Under the pieces are notes generated by a model. That model did not search any database. It saw nothing but the letters and a program-made list of their open reading frames with translations, and was not told where the DNA came from. DNA of 54,633 bases. Source: JAWUWD01 sp034112085. Its GTDB lineage: Bacteria; Bacteroidota; Bacteroidia; Cytophagales; Cyclobacteriaceae. The DNA lies in the NCBI GenBank assembly GCA_034112085.1, contig JAWUWD010000089.1, positions 1-54,633 of the forward strand. Direction: 5' to 3'. Both the position numbers and the translations under genes were made by a program. Below are positions 32,815-41,252 of the stretch, in pieces. The stretch's first letter is position 1; each line of letters begins with the position of its first letter.

Positions 32815-32840
32815 AAGCCTTGATAAAAATATCAAGGCTT
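32815..32840 (-). terminator. Terminator of the tandem universal stress gene
   Basis: An 11-bp stem (AAGCCTTGATA with TATCAAGGCTT) around a 4-nt loop, followed on the minus strand by TTTGTTT. It lies 25 bp after the Usp stop and separates that gene from the Crp/Fnr gene, which must have its own promoter. Confidence 0.75.
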
Positions 32841-32864
32841 CCAAAGTGATTAGATTATAAGGAG

Positions 32865-33707
32865 CTATTTAACACCAGCTGTCAATACAGGTCTTTTTGA
32901 GTGATTGACTACATCCTCAGCAATACTGCCAGCTATCAAATGGGCAATTCCTGTTCTTCGATGAGTGACCATAGAAATCATATCAGCCTTCATTTCTTCA
33001 GCAAAACAGACAATCCCCTCCTCCTCGGTTACGTCATTATAAATATTCAAATTGTAATTCGTCAGTCCATGCAGTGTTGCGAACTGCTCCATTCTTGCTT
33101 TTGTGTTTTTGTCTCTCTCAAAAGTGTTCGGTGTATTCACCCATAATAAATGAATCTTAGAATTATATTCACTTTGGATTGATTTCACAATATTGACGAG
33201 AACAGCTTCATTGTCACTCATATTTGTAGCTAATACAATATTATCATAAGAGGTAGTGTCAGCCTTTTCATTAATAGTCAATACAGGACATTTGGCATGC
33301 CTGACAATCTTTTCAGCGTTAGACCCAATCAATAGTTCATCCATTCCAGAACTACCAGTAGTCCCCATAACTATTAGGTCTACATTATGATCGTTGACAA
33401 TGTCTGTGATCCCATGAAAAGGGTTACCCATTCTAAGTTCAGTAGTAATAGTAATCCCTGCATAAGCATCTCTCAGTGCATGTAATTGATCGCGGGATTT
33501 TCCAATCAATTTCAACATGAAAATCTGTTCTTGAGGATCATCTGATGAAAAATCGGCTGTAACATTAATGCTTCCAGAAGAAGAACCTTCTTCTATCACA
33601 TGTAGTAGTATTAATTCAGCATTCGTTTTCTTGGCAATATTAGCTGCCTCATCAAGAGCGTTATTGGCTATCTTAGAAAAATCTGTTGGGACTAGTATCT
33701 TTTTCAT
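32865..33707 (-). CDS. Universal stress protein, tandem domain
   Basis: A 280-residue protein with two UspA domains, residues 1 to ~145 and ~150-280. The first holds the complete ATP-binding loop GTTGSSGMDELLIGSNAEK near residue 115. The second has a degenerate loop THRRTGIAHLIAGSIAED with the first glycine replaced, so nucleotide binding may be limited to the first half. Tandem Usp proteins are common near cbb3 and denitrification genes in Bacteroidota. A strong terminator follows it. Confidence 0.87.
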   Translation of the reverse strand: MKKILVPTDFSKIANNALDEAANIAKKTNAELILLHVIEEGSSSGSINVTADFSSDDPQEQIFMLKLIGKSRDQLHALRDAYAGITITTELRMGNPFHGITDIVNDHNVDLIVMGTTGSSGMDELLIGSNAEKIVRHAKCPVLTINEKADTTSYDNIVLATNMSDNEAVLVNIVKSIQSEYNSKIHLLWVNTPNTFERDKNTKARMEQFATLHGLTNYNLNIYNDVTEEEGIVCFAEEMKADMISMVTHRRTGIAHLIAGSIAEDVVNHSKRPVLTAGVK

Positions 33708-33777
33708 CTGTGGTATGTCTTTTAGTTTGAATCGATGATAATTTATGAAATTATTTCCATTATTAAAATATTCTTAA

Positions 33778-34479
33778 TTACTCTGGATTTGCAATGCAAG
33801 TTGAAATTGTTTGATCATTTGATGAATTGATCCTTGGACTCAAATAGGGTATTCCCAAATCTAGTCCTCTTAAAATAAACAACAAGGCAATCACATAAGG
33901 AACAATTTTCAGCGTCTTTAGATTCATTTTGGACTTAACCCAGCCACCAAAAAAGGAGACTGCCAGCATCATCGGCCAAGTGCCCAATCCAAAGGCAACC
34001 ATATAGATAATACTACTGGTAAATGAGGTCATACTCATAGCGCCTATAAGTGCCATATAGACTAATCCACAAGGCAAAAAACCATTCAACAAACCAATAA
34101 AAAGCCCCTTTACAGGACTCTCCCATTGATACACTTTAGAAAAACTGCGCTTGAGTAATGTGGTCATTTTTATTAATGGCTTCCAAGTTGGATTATGGAT
34201 TGACTTACTACCATACAAAATCAAAGCTATGAGTAAGACCACCCCAAATCCAATGGTAAACCACTGCTGGATACCGAAAAACCAAGCCACTCGACCAAAT
34301 AATCCTGCCAACACACCCAAATTAGCATAACCTATCAACCTGCCTGTGTTATAAAGTGCTCGCTGGATCACATAATCCTTTGATCGCGCCTGCCCTCCTA
34401 TCAGTAAAGTGATGGAGCTACACATTGCCACGCAATGAAGGCTTCCTATCAATCCAATCAATATGGCTGAGATATACAT
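33778..34479 (-). CDS. CcoH-like / SafE-type membrane protein of the cbb3 cluster
   Basis: A 233-residue polytopic protein of the sulfite exporter TauE/SafE-like (UreH-domain) family. GLIGSLHCVAMCSSITLLIGG near residue 9 has the conserved His-Cys-x3-Cys, and LLNGFLPCGLVYMALIGA near residue 135 carries the repeated Pro-Cys-Gly motif, both typical of copper-related members next to cco genes. It ends with a short soluble tail. It follows fixH by 2 bp and is probably involved in copper supply to the oxidase. Confidence 0.85.
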   Translation of the reverse strand: MYISAILIGLIGSLHCVAMCSSITLLIGGQARSKDYVIQRALYNTGRLIGYANLGVLAGLFGRVAWFFGIQQWFTIGFGVVLLIALILYGSKSIHNPTWKPLIKMTTLLKRSFSKVYQWESPVKGLFIGLLNGFLPCGLVYMALIGAMSMTSFTSSIIYMVAFGLGTWPMMLAVSFFGGWVKSKMNLKTLKIVPYVIALLFILRGLDLGIPYLSPRINSSNDQTISTCIANPE

Positions 34480-34481
34480 TT

Positions 34482-34922
34482 TTATAAATTGATACTTAAC
34501 TCATCGTAATACTCTTTCGTATTTCCTTGCCAAGAGAGATTCACCTTCCATCGCCCTCTGAGTAATTGGGATATGTTTATTCTTTGTTCTCCATTATCAT
34601 TTAGTTTTAGCAAATGCTTTTGATCAGCTCCAGTATGAGAAGGTCTGAACAAGTGTACCTCTCCGCTTTTTACGGATTTCATACCAGACTCGGAAAACTT
34701 CAGAACAAGATCGTTGCTACTTCTATCAACACTCACCATAGGTTTTTCTGTAAGTGAATTATAATTATTGATGCGATCAATTTGCTTTTGATAGGCAATC
34801 TCTTGCTTATAATAATCTGGCGCAACAAGTCCTACTTCTTGCTTCATTGATATCACAACCATGGTCACAAGTATTCCTGTAAATATGATAAACGTAACGA
34901 AGATCCCTTTTCCCCAATTCAT
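34482..34922 (-). CDS. fixH: FixH / CcoH family protein
   Basis: A 146-residue protein with one N-terminal membrane segment (GIFVTFIIFTGILVTMVVIS) and a periplasmic domain. VAPDYYKQEIAYQKQIDRINN just after the membrane segment is the family signature. It is needed for assembly of cbb3 oxidase in rhizobia and others. It lies between ccoG (5-bp gap) and the SafE-like gene (2-bp gap). Confidence 0.9.
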   Translation of the reverse strand: MNWGKGIFVTFIIFTGILVTMVVISMKQEVGLVAPDYYKQEIAYQKQIDRINNYNSLTEKPMVSVDRSSNDLVLKFSESGMKSVKSGEVHLFRPSHTGADQKHLLKLNDNGEQRINISQLLRGRWKVNLSWQGNTKEYYDELSINL

Positions 34923-34927
34923 AGATG

Positions 34928-36352
34928 TTACTTTTTATAGTTTATAGGGCCTAAAAACTTAGTCTTTTCAGTACTAAGAAGCTCTCCCCCACTGCGCACA
35001 TTAATATAAAGCACTGACTTCACGCTCGTAATTTTTTCCTTTGGGATTTTTATAAAAAACACTCCCTTATAGATTTCATTAGAAGGAACTACGATTGTTG
35101 TATTACCGACTTGCTCGATGGTGGCAGACATATCTCCTTCAATGTCCAGAGTGATCACCTGATCTTCAAAAGTCTTATTCAAGAACTGAATATTGTACAA
35201 GTTACTTATCTGATTGTCATCAGTTTTTTGATACAATTGTCCGGGAACTTTTAGGACAGTTATAGACACATCATCACGGGTCAAAATGAACGCTGACAAC
35301 AAGGTGATCAAACCAACCAAGACTATTGAATATCCAATAACTCTTGCATTGAAGATTTTAGAAACACCATTTTTAATACCATTATAAGAGGCATATCTGA
35401 TCAAACCTTTAGGTTTATTGATCTTGACCATCACTTCGTCACAAGCATCAATACATGCGGTGCAATTAATACACTCAAGTTGAGTTCCGTTCCTTATATC
35501 TATCCCTGTCGGACAAACATGTACACAAAGTTTACAATCTATACAGTCACCCTTAGGCTCTTCAATTATATTCTTTTTAAGCTTCCCTCGAGGTTCCCCT
35601 CGTAACCAGTCGTATGCTACGACTATAGAATCTTTCACCAATAGCACACCTTGTAATCTACCATAGGGACAAACTACTACGCACGCCTGCTCTCTAAAGA
35701 AAGCAAAAACCCAATAAAATATCCCCGTGAATACAGTCAGTCCAAGAAAGCCAGACAAATGCAATGAAGGTGATTGCGTGACAATGGTCTTGACCTCTTC
35801 GATCCCTATCAAATAGGCCATGACCGTATGTGCGATCAGAATAGAGACCACCACATATATCAAATGTTTGCTTCCTTTTTTTAAAACTTTATCAGTAGTC
35901 CAAGGTGCTTTATCCAGTTTTCTTTGCTGCCCCGCATCTCCTTCTATCCAGTATTCGATCTTTCTAAATACCATCTCTAGAAATAACGTCTGAGGACAGG
36001 CCCATCCACACCACAGTCTTCCAAATACCACCGTAAAAAGAATGATAAAGACAAAGAATGTGACCAATATCAAGGCTAAAATGAAAAAATCCTGGGGCCA
36101 AAAAACTTGTCCAAAAATGACAAACTTTCTTTCGAAAAAATTAAAAAGTAATAGCGGCTGACCTCGGATTGTGATAAACGGTCCAGAAAAGAGAAGCCCT
36201 AATAAAGTAAGGGAAAAGGCTATTCTAAGATTATTGAATCTTCCTTTTGGCTTTTTTGGATAGACCCATATTCTTTTACCATTCTCATCAACAGTCGCTA
36301 TCGTGTCACGATGCTCTTCATCATATTCATACAGGTCTATTATATCTGACAT
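34928..36352 (-). CDS. ccoG: CcoG (FixG/RdxA), iron-sulfur cluster membrane protein
   Basis: A 474-residue membrane protein with about five transmembrane segments, a membrane-proximal WCGWACPQTLFLEMVFRKIE near residue 115, and two [4Fe-4S] motifs, CIDCKLCVHVCP and CINCTACIDAC, near residues 270-310. A C-terminal immunoglobulin-like domain (residues ~370-474) faces the periplasm. CcoG acts as a cupric reductase that helps supply Cu(I) to cbb3 oxidase. It follows ccoP after 31 bp. Confidence 0.93.
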   Translation of the reverse strand: MSDIIDLYEYDEEHRDTIATVDENGKRIWVYPKKPKGRFNNLRIAFSLTLLGLLFSGPFITIRGQPLLLFNFFERKFVIFGQVFWPQDFFILALILVTFFVFIILFTVVFGRLWCGWACPQTLFLEMVFRKIEYWIEGDAGQQRKLDKAPWTTDKVLKKGSKHLIYVVVSILIAHTVMAYLIGIEEVKTIVTQSPSLHLSGFLGLTVFTGIFYWVFAFFREQACVVVCPYGRLQGVLLVKDSIVVAYDWLRGEPRGKLKKNIIEEPKGDCIDCKLCVHVCPTGIDIRNGTQLECINCTACIDACDEVMVKINKPKGLIRYASYNGIKNGVSKIFNARVIGYSIVLVGLITLLSAFILTRDDVSITVLKVPGQLYQKTDDNQISNLYNIQFLNKTFEDQVITLDIEGDMSATIEQVGNTTIVVPSNEIYKGVFFIKIPKEKITSVKSVLYINVRSGGELLSTEKTKFLGPINYKK

Positions 36353-36383
36353 TGATATTTAAGTTTGAAGTCTCACTATATGA

Positions 36384-37328
36384 CTATTCACTAACAACTG
36401 TAGAATCAGCTGCCAACGTAGAATCATCAGCTGCTGTCGCATCTTCTTCCTCCCCATACAACTCTCCCTGAGCAGCTTTAGCCTTTGCAGGATTAGAGCC
36501 GTTGATAGACTTCACATAAGAGGCCCCCACGCGCATTTTTTGAGGAGACAGTAGAGGCTCCCAAGAAATCATCCCTCTACTTGGAAATCCATACTTGACT
36601 GCTGAGAAGATGTTGCTAATACTACCGCCATTGTTGACCCAATATTCATCGGTAAGATTAGGACCTATCCCTCCTTCACCATTGTCTTTATGACATGGAG
36701 CACAGTTCATTAAATATATTTTAGCTCCACTTGCTAATATTGCCTCATCGGAACTATAAACTACATTGTTTTCATCAATACTTGGCCCACCGCCTTCAGC
36801 AACTAATGAAGCCTTTTGTGCTTCAGCAAGTGCCAATTCATTGTTATATTCTTGGGTTTGTAAGGGCATACTTTCAAACACATGATATATTAACAAATAA
36901 GCCACAGCAAATACTACTGTCAAATAAAACAAGTACTTCCACCAGGGTGGCAAGTGATTATCTAACTCTTTGATTCCATCATAATCGTGATCCAGAATTA
37001 TACTCCGTTCATCCTCGATTGGAACAGCTTGTGTTAGGAATTTTTTATCAAGCTTTTCCCACATTCCAGCTTCCTCAACAAAAACTACTCCTTCATCTTC
37101 AGCTTTCTTAACGGCCTGATCTTTTACGATCGTATTGAGCACTTTGAGCATCATCATTGCGACCATCAAAACGATGACTACCACCAAAAATGCAAAGCCA
37201 AGAACCACAATCATTTCAAAAGGAATTGATGAAGCACCTGATTCAGTTTGTGCAAACGATGTTGATAGCGTGAATATCAACAATATCAACAAGCCAATTT
37301 TTAAATTATAACTATTAAATATCTTCAT
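36384..37328 (-). CDS. ccoP: CcoP, diheme-type subunit with a single visible heme c site
   Basis: A 314-residue subunit III of cbb3 oxidase. It has a signal-like first membrane segment (residues ~10-25), a second membrane segment near 38-60, a third near 132-150, and one heme-binding motif Cys209-Ala-Pro-Cys212-His213. Most proteobacterial CcoP proteins have two CxxCH motifs. The single-heme form is common in Bacteroidota. The C-terminal tail (KAAQGELYGEEEDAT onward) is acidic and low in complexity. It is in the operon with ccoNO and ccoQ. Confidence 0.9.
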   Translation of the reverse strand: MKIFNSYNLKIGLLILLIFTLSTSFAQTESGASSIPFEMIVVLGFAFLVVVIVLMVAMMMLKVLNTIVKDQAVKKAEDEGVVFVEEAGMWEKLDKKFLTQAVPIEDERSIILDHDYDGIKELDNHLPPWWKYLFYLTVVFAVAYLLIYHVFESMPLQTQEYNNELALAEAQKASLVAEGGGPSIDENNVVYSSDEAILASGAKIYLMNCAPCHKDNGEGGIGPNLTDEYWVNNGGSISNIFSAVKYGFPSRGMISWEPLLSPQKMRVGASYVKSINGSNPAKAKAAQGELYGEEEDATAADDSTLAADSTVVSE

Positions 37329-37336
37329 GATCAGTA

Positions 37337-37519
37337 CTAGTTTGAGTTGTTATTATGATCAATTTCATCTATTGGCAAATTCTCCATTTCAGAGATATAT
37401 GACTTGTCAACTTTGAATACCCATAACAGCAGACATATAAAGAAGATGAAGAATATCGATAAGGAAATGATTGGCCAGATTGCCACATTATGTATTTGTT
37501 CGAAATAGTGTTTAAACAT
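37337..37519 (-). CDS. ccoQ: CcoQ-like small subunit
   Basis: A 60-residue single-pass membrane protein with one hydrophobic segment (IISLSIFFIFFICLLLWVFKV) and an acidic C-terminal tail ending in polar Asn residues. Its position between ccoNO and ccoP matches CcoQ, which stabilises the complex. Similarity is limited to length and topology, as usual for this subunit. Confidence 0.75.
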   Translation of the reverse strand: MFKHYFEQIHNVAIWPIISLSIFFIFFICLLLWVFKVDKSYISEMENLPIDEIDHNNNSN

Positions 37520-37523
37520 AGCC

Positions 37524-39641
37524 TTATTCTTTATTGCCTTTAATATCTGTTCCCAATCGCTGCAAGTAGGCTATCAAAGCTATAATTTCAGCTTCTTTAG
37601 CTATTTCGATTCCATCTTGTTCCTTCAGGTTATTGGCGATTTTAGTTGCCTGCCTGTCCAAATCTTCATTGGCGATCTCTTCATATCTAGGTTGATATGG
37701 GACTCCTATAGTTCTTAGTGCGTTGATTTTCCCTGCGGTAAGATCTTTATCTATCATATCCTCATATAGCCATGGATATGGAGGCATAATAGAGCCAGAT
37801 GATACTTGATCCGGATCCAACATATGGTAATAATGCCATGAGTCAGGATACTTACTACCTATTCTGTGAAGATCTGGTCCTGTACGTTTCGATCCCCACA
37901 AGAATGGGTGATCATATACAAATTCACCAGCTTTTGAGTACTCACCATAACGCTCTGTTTCTGATCTGAATGGTCTGACCATCTGCGTATGACAGTTCAC
38001 ACAACCTTCTCTGATATAAATATCTCTACCATGAAGTTCTAGTGGTGTATATGGAGTCACCGCTGCTATGGTCGGCACATTAGATTTTATTAAAAATGCC
38101 GGCACTAATTCAAAAATCCCTCCAATCAATATGGCTACTAATGATAGCACGGTGAATAATATTGGTTTTCTCTCCAAAACACTGTGCCAGTGTCCACCAG
38201 TGATTTTCACTTTCTTCTCTAGTGCAGGCGCTTCAGCTTCCTCATTGGTTACAAAGATCCCCTGCTTAGCAGTTTTGATCAAATTGTAAGCCATTATGAT
38301 GGCACCCGTCAAGTATAGCGCACCACCAACAGCTCGCAGCATATACATAGGTAAGATCGCCACAACCGTTTCTAAGAAATTTTTGTATTCTAAAAATCCC
38401 TCAGCATTGAACTCTTTCCACATCAAACTCTGTACTATACCAGCTACATAAAGTGGAAGTGCGTAGAAGATGATTCCAAGAGTTCCTATCCAAAAGTGCG
38501 TGTTGGCTAATTTGGTAGAGAACAACTTCGTTCCCCACATTCGTGGTATCATCCAATAGAGCATTCCAAAGATGAGAAATCCATTCCAACCTAGTCCACC
38601 AACATGGACATGCGCAACAATCCAATCTGTAAAGTGGGCAATGGCATTAACGTTTTTCAAAGAAAGTAAGGGGCCTTCTAGTGTGGCCATACCATAGGCA
38701 GTAACCGCCACGACCATAAATTTCAAAACTGGATCTTCTCTAACACGGTCCCAAGCTCCTCTTAATGTCAATAACCCGTTGAGCATTCCTCCCCAAGATG
38801 GAGCGATCAACATAATAGAAAACGCTACACCCAATGACTGCGCCCAGTCAGGAAGTGACGTATATAATAAGTGATGTGGTCCAGCCCAGATATAAATGAA
38901 TATCAATGACCAAAAGTGAATAATAGAAAGTCTATAGGAATACACTGGTCGATTGGCTGCCTTAGGTAAGAAGTAATACATGAGTCCTAAGAATGGAGTC
39001 GTCAAGAAGAAGGCAACCGCATTATGACCATACCACCATTGTACTAAGGCATCTTGTACACCGGCATATCCAGAGTAACTTTTGAACAATGTTACGGGTA
39101 TCTCATATGAATTGACCAAATGAAGAACTGCCACAGTCACGAACGTGGCAATGTAAAACCATATCGCTACATACATATGACGCTCTCTACGCTTAATAAT
39201 GGTACCAATCATATTGACCCCAAAAATTACCCAAATGATAGTGATAGCAATATCTATCGGCCATTCAAGTTCAGCATATTCCTTGCTAGTAGTATATCCG
39301 AGTGGTAAGGTGATTGCAGCAGCTAAGATGATCAGTTGCCAACCCCAAAAGTGAATCCAAGAAAGCATATCACTAAACATTCTAGTTTTCAGCAGTCGTT
39401 GCATGGAGTAATAGACTCCTGCAAACATCGCATTACCGACAAAGGCAAAGATGATTGCATTAGTATGAAGGGGCCTGATCCTACCAAATGTGGTGTATGG
39501 TAAATCGAAATTAAAGATTGGGTAGAATAGTTGGATGGCCGCAGTGAGGCCTACCAGCATACCCACCAGACCAAAAATCACGGTTGCGATCGAGAAGTAT
39601 TTGACTATTTTGTTGTCATAACTAAATTTTTCCAGTTCCAT
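37524..39641 (-). CDS. ccoNO: Fused CcoN-CcoO, catalytic and monoheme subunits of cbb3 oxidase
   Basis: A 705-residue fusion. Residues 1 to ~480 form the 12-helix heme-copper oxidase subunit CcoN, with the heme and copper His residues in RPLHTNAIIFAFVGNAMF, VQWWYGHNAVAFFLTTPFLG and WIVAHVHVGGLGWNGF. From ~495 on, a single membrane segment leads to the periplasmic CcoO domain with heme motif CVNCHTQM near residue 545 and a Met ligand in SIMPPYPWL. This fusion is typical of Bacteroidota. The upstream region carries the palindrome at 39738-39751. Confidence 0.95.
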   Translation of the reverse strand: MELEKFSYDNKIVKYFSIATVIFGLVGMLVGLTAAIQLFYPIFNFDLPYTTFGRIRPLHTNAIIFAFVGNAMFAGVYYSMQRLLKTRMFSDMLSWIHFWGWQLIILAAAITLPLGYTTSKEYAELEWPIDIAITIIWVIFGVNMIGTIIKRRERHMYVAIWFYIATFVTVAVLHLVNSYEIPVTLFKSYSGYAGVQDALVQWWYGHNAVAFFLTTPFLGLMYYFLPKAANRPVYSYRLSIIHFWSLIFIYIWAGPHHLLYTSLPDWAQSLGVAFSIMLIAPSWGGMLNGLLTLRGAWDRVREDPVLKFMVVAVTAYGMATLEGPLLSLKNVNAIAHFTDWIVAHVHVGGLGWNGFLIFGMLYWMIPRMWGTKLFSTKLANTHFWIGTLGIIFYALPLYVAGIVQSLMWKEFNAEGFLEYKNFLETVVAILPMYMLRAVGGALYLTGAIIMAYNLIKTAKQGIFVTNEEAEAPALEKKVKITGGHWHSVLERKPILFTVLSLVAILIGGIFELVPAFLIKSNVPTIAAVTPYTPLELHGRDIYIREGCVNCHTQMVRPFRSETERYGEYSKAGEFVYDHPFLWGSKRTGPDLHRIGSKYPDSWHYYHMLDPDQVSSGSIMPPYPWLYEDMIDKDLTAGKINALRTIGVPYQPRYEEIANEDLDRQATKIANNLKEQDGIEIAKEAEIIALIAYLQRLGTDIKGNKE

Positions 39642-39730
39642 AAAAGCGTAGTTAATGATTAGGTTTGTTGTGGTTTTCTATTGGGCAAAATAAATATATC
39701 AAGCATTGAAAAAGGGTGACATCTATCGGG

Positions 39731-39758
39731 TTAAAACATGATAAAAGTCATGTTTTAA
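39731..39758. promoter_or_regulatory. Long palindrome with Fnr-like core between hemN and ccoNO
   Basis: Eleven-base arms TTAAAACATGA and their exact complement flank TAAAAG. The centre reads ATGATAAAAGTCAT, one change from ATGAC-N4-GTCAT. It overlaps the hemN stop codon and lies ~97 bp before the ccoNO start. It may act as operator, as hemN terminator, or both. Confidence 0.5.
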
Positions 39759-41122
39759 ATAGCTTGACTAAATGTATTTTTATTTTCAGCTGAAGGCTGG
39801 TGATATTTGAGATCAAATGTGTTGGCAATATTTCGGATCAAATTCTTACCAATTGAAGAAACTCGTACCTGAGACTTCAACATAGTCAATAGCCCATCAG
39901 CTTCCATTTTCTGCAAGCGATCTTTAATTTGACTCCACTGTGGATGCTGCATTGCATCAGTAAAGTCCACCACTCCTTTACAGGTCAATTCTTTAATAAT
40001 ACCCCGAATCATTAGATCCTCTTCTGTAAGTAGGTGTCCTTTTAGTATCGATAAATTGCCAGTAGCTATATCAGACTTGTAATCTTCTACCTTTTTTTGA
40101 TTTTGAAGATACGCGTACTTCGCATCACTTATGGCGGAGGTACCGAGACCAATCAGCAAACTTGTATTCGAGACCGTGTAACCCATAAAATTTCTATGTA
40201 AAGTGCCTTGGCGCATGGCCTTATACAGTTCATCCGTTTTCAAGGCGAAGTGATCCATGCCAACATCTACATATCCTAGATTGGTCAAAAGAGATTTTCC
40301 CAATGCATATAGTTGTTGCTTTTCTTCATTGGCAGGAAGGTCCTTACTCGAATAGCTTCGCTGACCTGGCTTTACCCATGGCACGTGTGCATAACTATAG
40401 TATGCGATGCGGTCAGGGCTCAACTTCGTAATCTGCTGAATCGTATCTGCTATTGTCGTATTATTTTGATAAGGTAGTCCATAGATCAGGTCAAAATTGA
40501 CAGACTCATAACCCACTTCCCGAGCATCTAGCGTTGCTCGTTGCACATGCTCAAATGGCTGGATTCTATTGATTGTCTGCTGCACTTTGAGATCCAAATC
40601 TTGGATCCCATAGCTTACCCTTCTAAATCCCACATCATACAGCACTTGCAAATGTTCCTTTGTCGTATTATTTGGATGTCCTTCAAATCCAAATTCATGA
40701 GAAGGATGAATCTCACATTCCTGTAGCAATTGTTCAATTAAACTCTTGAGGTTTTCAGGACTAAAGAAAGTTGGTGTACCACCACCAAGATGGAGTTCTC
40801 TGATAATTGGCCTTGTGCCAAACACAGATAAGTATTGCTTCCATTCTGTTAAAAGCACCTCTATATAGTCTTCCTCTACTTTATGGTTTTTCGTAATCCT
40901 GGTATTACAACCGCAGTAAGTACACAAGCTTTCACAGAATGGCAGGTGAATATATACACTGATGCCTTGTTCTTCATTTGTTTGATCGAAAGTATGTTTT
41001 ACAATATCGAACCACTGCTTACTCGAAGGCTTCACCGGATCCCAAAATGGAACTGTAGGATAACTTGTATATCGAGGTACAGGAATGTTGTATTTTTTAA
41101 TCAGGGCGGGTGCAATATTCAT
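39755..41122 (-). CDS. hemN: Oxygen-independent coproporphyrinogen III oxidase
   Basis: A 455-residue radical SAM enzyme that decarboxylates coproporphyrinogen III without oxygen. The cluster motif CESLCTYCGC (Cys-x3-Cys-x2-Cys) is near residue 64, ELHLGGGTPTFF near residue 112 follows, and RVSYGIQDLDLKVQQTINR near residue 175 matches HemN. It supplies heme for cbb3 oxidase and cytochromes when oxygen is low. Its promoter has the perfect Fnr-like site at 41170-41183 and a -7-like box at 41140-41147. Confidence 0.93.
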   Translation of the reverse strand: MNIAPALIKKYNIPVPRYTSYPTVPFWDPVKPSSKQWFDIVKHTFDQTNEEQGISVYIHLPFCESLCTYCGCNTRITKNHKVEEDYIEVLLTEWKQYLSVFGTRPIIRELHLGGGTPTFFSPENLKSLIEQLLQECEIHPSHEFGFEGHPNNTTKEHLQVLYDVGFRRVSYGIQDLDLKVQQTINRIQPFEHVQRATLDAREVGYESVNFDLIYGLPYQNNTTIADTIQQITKLSPDRIAYYSYAHVPWVKPGQRSYSSKDLPANEEKQQLYALGKSLLTNLGYVDVGMDHFALKTDELYKAMRQGTLHRNFMGYTVSNTSLLIGLGTSAISDAKYAYLQNQKKVEDYKSDIATGNLSILKGHLLTEEDLMIRGIIKELTCKGVVDFTDAMQHPQWSQIKDRLQKMEADGLLTMLKSQVRVSSIGKNLIRNIANTFDLKYHQPSAENKNTFSQAI

Positions 41123-41139
41123 AGTCCTATTATTTTCAC

Positions 41140-41147
41140 CAAATATC
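41140..41147 (-). promoter_or_regulatory. -7-like promoter element of hemN
   Basis: On the minus strand GATATTTG, one mismatch from TAnnTTTG. It lies exactly 33 bp (centre to centre) from the palindrome at 41170-41183, the same distance as at ccoI. Confidence 0.5.
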
Positions 41148-41169
41148 GCTTATGACTATTTTCTAAAAT

Positions 41170-41183
41170 ATGACGAATGTCAT
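41170..41183. promoter_or_regulatory. Fnr-like operator upstream of hemN
   Basis: ATGACGAATGTCAT, a perfect ATGAC-N4-GTCAT palindrome, 48 bp before the hemN start. It shares its spacer length and arms with the ccoI site. Confidence 0.65.
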
Positions 41184-41252
41184 GCCTAAAATTGATTTAT
41201 AAAAATATTTAAAAAGTGTATATTGTGCATAACAATCATTAATCAAAAACTC

